From NCBI GenBank assembly GCA_013399305.1, contig VXAI01000065.1, forward strand, positions 3,007,103-3,071,102: a stretch of 64,000 bases of DNA. The letters are read 5' to 3'. How positions within the stretch are numbered: the stretch's first letter is position 1; the number at the start of each line of letters is the position of its first letter. Both the position numbers and the translations under genes were made by a program. This document shows, one piece after another, positions 60,499 through 64,000 of this stretch. The notes beneath the pieces are model-generated. The model was not told the DNA's origin and did not search any database. It saw nothing but the letters and a program-made list of their open reading frames with translations. The DNA is from Rostratula benghalensis (lineage: Eukaryota > Chordata > Aves > Charadriiformes > Rostratulidae).

Positions 60499-61096
60499 AA
60501 TATCTGGAACAAGCAAAAGAAAAGCAAAGGAGTTGACCAGAACAAGCAAGTATCATCTCTCTCAAATGTTCTGCAACCTTAAAGAAAAATGGGGTGTAGA
60601 GGTTGAAACTGCCTCCAGGCAACTTCAAGTTTTCAGATTGGCACTTACATAACTGATCATACTAGGCCTTACTGAGTTTGGCAGCCATGTAAGGATTGTT
60701 TTTCACATGGATGAACTGCTCTTGAACAATTTCTCCAATGTATTAAGCACAAACAGGCTTTTCTTCAACATCAAGCATGCAGGTCTCCTCTCTCTCTTTC
60801 TCACCCTTTCCTCCCCCCTCCTGTCCTCCTAACAACAAACGAAGTTATTGTGGCCACAGTGGTGGTGGAATGGATTCTGTACAGTAAAAAAAATTTCTGA
60901 TAGCACTGTACTATTAAGAATGGGGAAATGGAAAGAAGCAAAATCACTTTGGGCTGGGTTGCAGCCTACACAATTGTGCCAGAGAGGGAACATACAAGGA
61001 CGTTGCCCCTGTGCTCGCCCACTCTGCAGATCAGCAATAATCGCACTCCCTGAGGATTAGCAACACTCCAGAACAAACAGCTGAAATCCCTGACAG

Positions 61097-61290
61097 GGCG
61101 GAGGGAATATCGTGGGGCCCCCGCCTGCTGTGCACCGCACCCGCCGGCCAGAGAGCATGGAAACTGCTGCTCCGGGACAGGGAGACGGGGGGCTGGCGGC
61201 TCTGCCCTCCCTCCGCAGTGGCACTGCTCAGTCCTTCAAAGAGGGGTGGAAACCTTTTCCTTACATCACAGGATCGAACAGGCACGGATG
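61097..61290. other. Small CpG-rich patch
   Basis: About 190 bases have raised GC and several CpGs (CACCGCACCCGCCGGCCAGA, GGGAGACGGGGGGCTGGCGG) in otherwise AT-rich intergenic DNA. Reading frames on both strands (84 and 104 codons) are not recognised. It could be a weak CpG-island promoter, a GC-rich relic or a conserved non-coding element. Nothing in the sequence decides which. Confidence 0.5.
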
Positions 61291-62054
61291 GGGGGGGGTG
61301 CGTGTGTTAAAATACACAGGTTGTGTTGTGAGTGGTTTTGTATACTTGGCTCACATTTTGGGTTGTTTTCTGAGTAGTTTCTATATGAGCAGCCCAGGGG
61401 TAAACAAGGGCTTTCTGAATTTCTGAGAAAATGGGAATCATAATTATTGTTACAGTTTGGGAAAGGAATCTTTAGACCTTTTGCTCCTCTTCTAGGAGGA
61501 ATAAGGAAGCTGGTATATTAATTTTCCAGTACAAAGGCATAAAAATAAATATTCCAAAATACATTTCCAGCTTCCTTTTTTCTTTTTTTCATTTGAGATA
61601 CTATCAGGTGTACGGCAAACAGATTGTGAGCAGTGATCTATGTTAGTAACTCTTTCTGACTTACTCTATAAGTTAATAAAAGCTAACAAACCCCATATAT
61701 TACACGAGAGTTAACACAAACAGTGAAAACCTGATAGTCCCACCTGGAATTTCCTCTCAGATTTTTTGATTCTATTGTTTTACTACCCATGCGTGCATGA
61801 AAGAAATTTTGGACCTATGGATGTTTCATTATGGTTCAAGTTGACCAACTTTTCCCGCCTAGTAAATTTTTATATTTACTGCTAGACTTCTTATGGCTGC
61901 TTTTGTTAACCTTGTAGTTTAATATAACATCTATTTAAATGTGTTGATTTTAATTTTGCATTTGTGCTAACATCAGTATTTACTCTGAAGACCCATGTTG
62001 CCCATGTTTTCCGACTCACAAACATTGAGGCACCAAACTACTTCTTAGCACATT

Positions 62055-62327
62055 GTGAATCTACTTCAACCATTTTACATGACTGTCTTGCTTCTTGACT
62101 TCCCTAAAATGCTGGAGAATGAGGACTCTAACTGTTTATTAATTACAGATGAACTATGCATCTGTGAGGAGGAATGTACAGATTGTGGCAAGCTCTACAA
62201 TGTGCCATCTCCTATTCTAAAATCAGTCTCCAAACACTTTAAAGTGCCTGGTACATTCAAGCCTCAGCCCAGCTTACCTTCACACCCCCAGTTTTACTTC
62301 TCTACTACCACAAAGATAGCCCTGTAG
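62055..62327 (+). other. Unrecognised Cys-rich open frame, possible exon
   Basis: A 90-codon frame contains DELCICEEECTDCGKLYN followed by KHFKVPGTFKPQP. A splice-acceptor-like TGTTTATTAATTACAG lies at about 62132-62147, directly before the Cys-rich part. I do not recognise the family. It may be a chance frame or a decayed exon. Confidence 0.2.
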
Positions 62328-63182
62328 TAAACTGTATTTTCCAGGCAATCAATATTGTGCTTTAACTCTATGTACAAAAGTAATGGGACAGATTAAAACA
62401 GTAATATCAGTGAAACAGTGGTGAATTAATTAGGTGATTATCAGAGATGTAGCTAACCAAGCTACTTACAACAAGAGCAGCAGGTGTTCCTCTATATTTG
62501 AAAATCAGACTGTAAATGGGGAAGAAACGAAGCAGAGCAGCTTTAAAGAACATCTGAATGCAAAATGAATGCAGGGAGACGCTTTCTAAAAAAGCCCTGT
62601 GCAGTTGTGCTTAAATAAAACTGTTCCTCGTTGAATAGTGGATATTCCCCACAGGACATTCTAGCAGGATGATGTAAAGTAGTTCGGGTGTGGGAGGCCA
62701 TACCATGAAGCACAGGAAATAGTTGAAATCTTTTGATATGTTTATAATGCTAAGTAAATGGGAAATGGCTGCAGTTGAGGTTGTCAACCACTTCACAGTC
62801 ATTTTTTCTGGCAGATGGTCACTTTTCACTGTCAACATTTCTCTGAAATTGCATACACAAGCAAGGTATGCAAGCACATTCTGCAGCTAGCACTGAGGAT
62901 AGGCTCTTAAAGTAAGTTGCTTTCAGTTTAAAAGTTTTCCTTTGTTATTCCTCATCTCCTCTGTGAGGCTCCTGAATACTCCACACACACTTCAAATGCT
63001 TAAATATGGTGGAATTTTCATTTCACAGGCGGGGTTTGAATGCTCTTTACTGTACAGCACATGCTTTTAAAACACCCTGCAACACCAGCTATGACAGCCT
63101 TAGAGGGCAATTTGGTTCTCTCTTTCTGCTGTTATCAAGCTGATTTTCAAACCACTGAAAACACAGCAGAAGATTTTTTTAT

Positions 63183-63277
63183 TTTCATCCTTTTCTTCTT
63201 TGCTCTCTTCCTCTCTCTTGCTCCCTCCTTATCTCTCTCTTCCTTCTTCCCTTCTTTCTGTCCTTCCTTCCTTCGAT
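63183..63277 (+). repeat. Pyrimidine tract
   Basis: About 95 bases of nearly pure C/T (TCCTTTTCTTCTTTGCTCTC and similar, ending in CTTCCTTCCTT) directly abut the 3' end of a CR1. Confidence 0.85.
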
Positions 63278-63849
63278 TTATAGAATCATCTAGGTTGAAA
63301 AAGACCCTTTCGATCATCAAATCCAACCATAAACCTAACACTGCCAAGTCCACCAGTAAACCATGTCCCTAAGCACCATGTCTACATGTCTTTTAAATAC
63401 TTCCAGGGGTGGTGACTCAACCATTTCCCTGGGCAGCCTGTTCCAAACCTTGACAACCCTTTTGGTGAAGAAATTTTTCCTAATACCCAATCTAAACCTC
63501 CCCTGGCACAACCTGAGGCTGTTTCCTCTTGTTCTGTCACTTGTTACTTGGGAAAAGAGAGCAACCTCCACCTCAGTACAGCATCCTTTCACGTAGTTGT
63601 AGAGAATGATAAGATCTCCCCTCAGCCTCCTTTTCTCCAGGCTAAACAACCTCAGTTCCCTCAGAGCCTCCTCTCCTTGTAAATCTTGCTCTCTAGACCC
63701 TTCACCAGCTTTGTTGCCCTTTGGATGAGCTCTAGCACCTCAATATGTTGGACTGAGGGGTCAAACTGAACCCAGTATTCAAGATGGGATACCACCAATG
63801 GCCAGTACAGGGGGACAATCACTCCCCTAGTCCTGCTGGCTGTGCTCTT
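63278..63849 (-). mobile_element. CR1 LINE, 5'-truncated
   Basis: The reversed terminus TATAGAATCATCTAGGTTGA begins the element. The minus strand then reads the CR1 3' region ([20 protein letters not shown], then [16 protein letters not shown]) and part of ORF2 before it is replaced by the (CCAAT)n array. It belongs to a CR1 subfamily different from those at 21 and 41 kb. Confidence 0.93.
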
Positions 63850-63907
63850 TCCAATCCAATCCAATCCAATCCAATCCAATCCAATCCAATCCAATCCAGT
63901 CCAATCC
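63850..63907 (+). repeat. (CCAAT)n microsatellite
   Basis: Eleven CCAAT units with one interruption (CCAGT) begin exactly where the CR1 sequence stops. Confidence 0.97.
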
Positions 63908-63908
<1 letters not shown>

Positions 63909-63999
<91 letters not shown>

Positions 64000-64000
64000 T
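63909..64000 (+). repeat. (CTTT)n microsatellite, runs off window
   Basis: A perfect CTTT array of 23 units reaches the window edge. The true length is unknown. Confidence 0.97.

Larger units (their letters stand above)
60500..63180. other. Intergenic, no firm gene
   Basis: Apart from the CpG-rich patch and the Cys-rich frame listed separately, this stretch is AT-rich with nothing recognised. Confidence 0.55.

Noticed and set aside
63661..63894. Frame reading repeated WIGLD
   Set aside because: It is a translation of the (CCAAT)n microsatellite plus CR1, not a gene.
1..64000. CRISPR arrays, bacterial operons, tRNA or rRNA genes
   Set aside because: None were seen. The window is avian nuclear DNA and no cloverleaf or rRNA-like stretch was noticed.

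Overview
This is a nuclear window from a bird. The evidence is a set of vertebrate-type exons with GT-AG introns, at least eight truncated CR1 LINEs (the dominant avian retrotransposon) and an avian-type retroviral LTR. The only intact gene is SH3GL2 (endophilin-A1) on the plus strand. SH3GL2 lies on chromosome Z in chicken, so the window is probably Z-linked. That placement is inference.

Layout. Bases 1-8191 are the end of a large first intron. Exons 2-9 of SH3GL2 lie between 8192 and 27441. They read without a frameshift or stop and encode 337 residues; with the usual 15-residue first exon this gives 352, the normal endophilin-A1 length. The 3' UTR runs to about 28.4-28.7 kb. Intron 7 holds two CR1 copies in opposite orientation. 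Everything after about 28.9 kb is gene-poor: CR1 fragments at 30.3, 33.3-34.0 (nested), 38.3-39.85, 41.0-41.7, 46.6-47.35 and 63.3-63.85 kb, a short N gap at 45157-45293, and long unremarkable AT-rich stretches.

Two things stand out. First, at 29428-29713 there is an open, well preserved copy of most of exon 1 of the homeobox gene DLX1, followed by an apparent splice donor and intron-like sequence. It sits inside what looks like an avian retroviral LTR (about 29111-30155), so it appears to be a host developmental-gene fragment captured by or inserted into an LTR, far from the DLX1/DLX2 locus. The retained splice donor argues against a processed retrocopy.

Second, the minus strand between about 55.8 and 58.8 kb carries a decayed Polinton/Maverick (polintovirus-like) element. 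It has a family-B DNA polymerase with recognisable motif A, GGRTN and YDTDS signatures, followed by a packaging-type ATPase with a degraded P-loop and by a third small element-associated reading frame. All are broken by stops and frameshifts.

The window ends in a CR1 tail followed by a (CCAAT)n array and a (CTTT)n array that runs off the edge. I saw no tRNA, rRNA or CRISPR. Family assignments rest on reading by eye and recall of family motifs, not on database searches.
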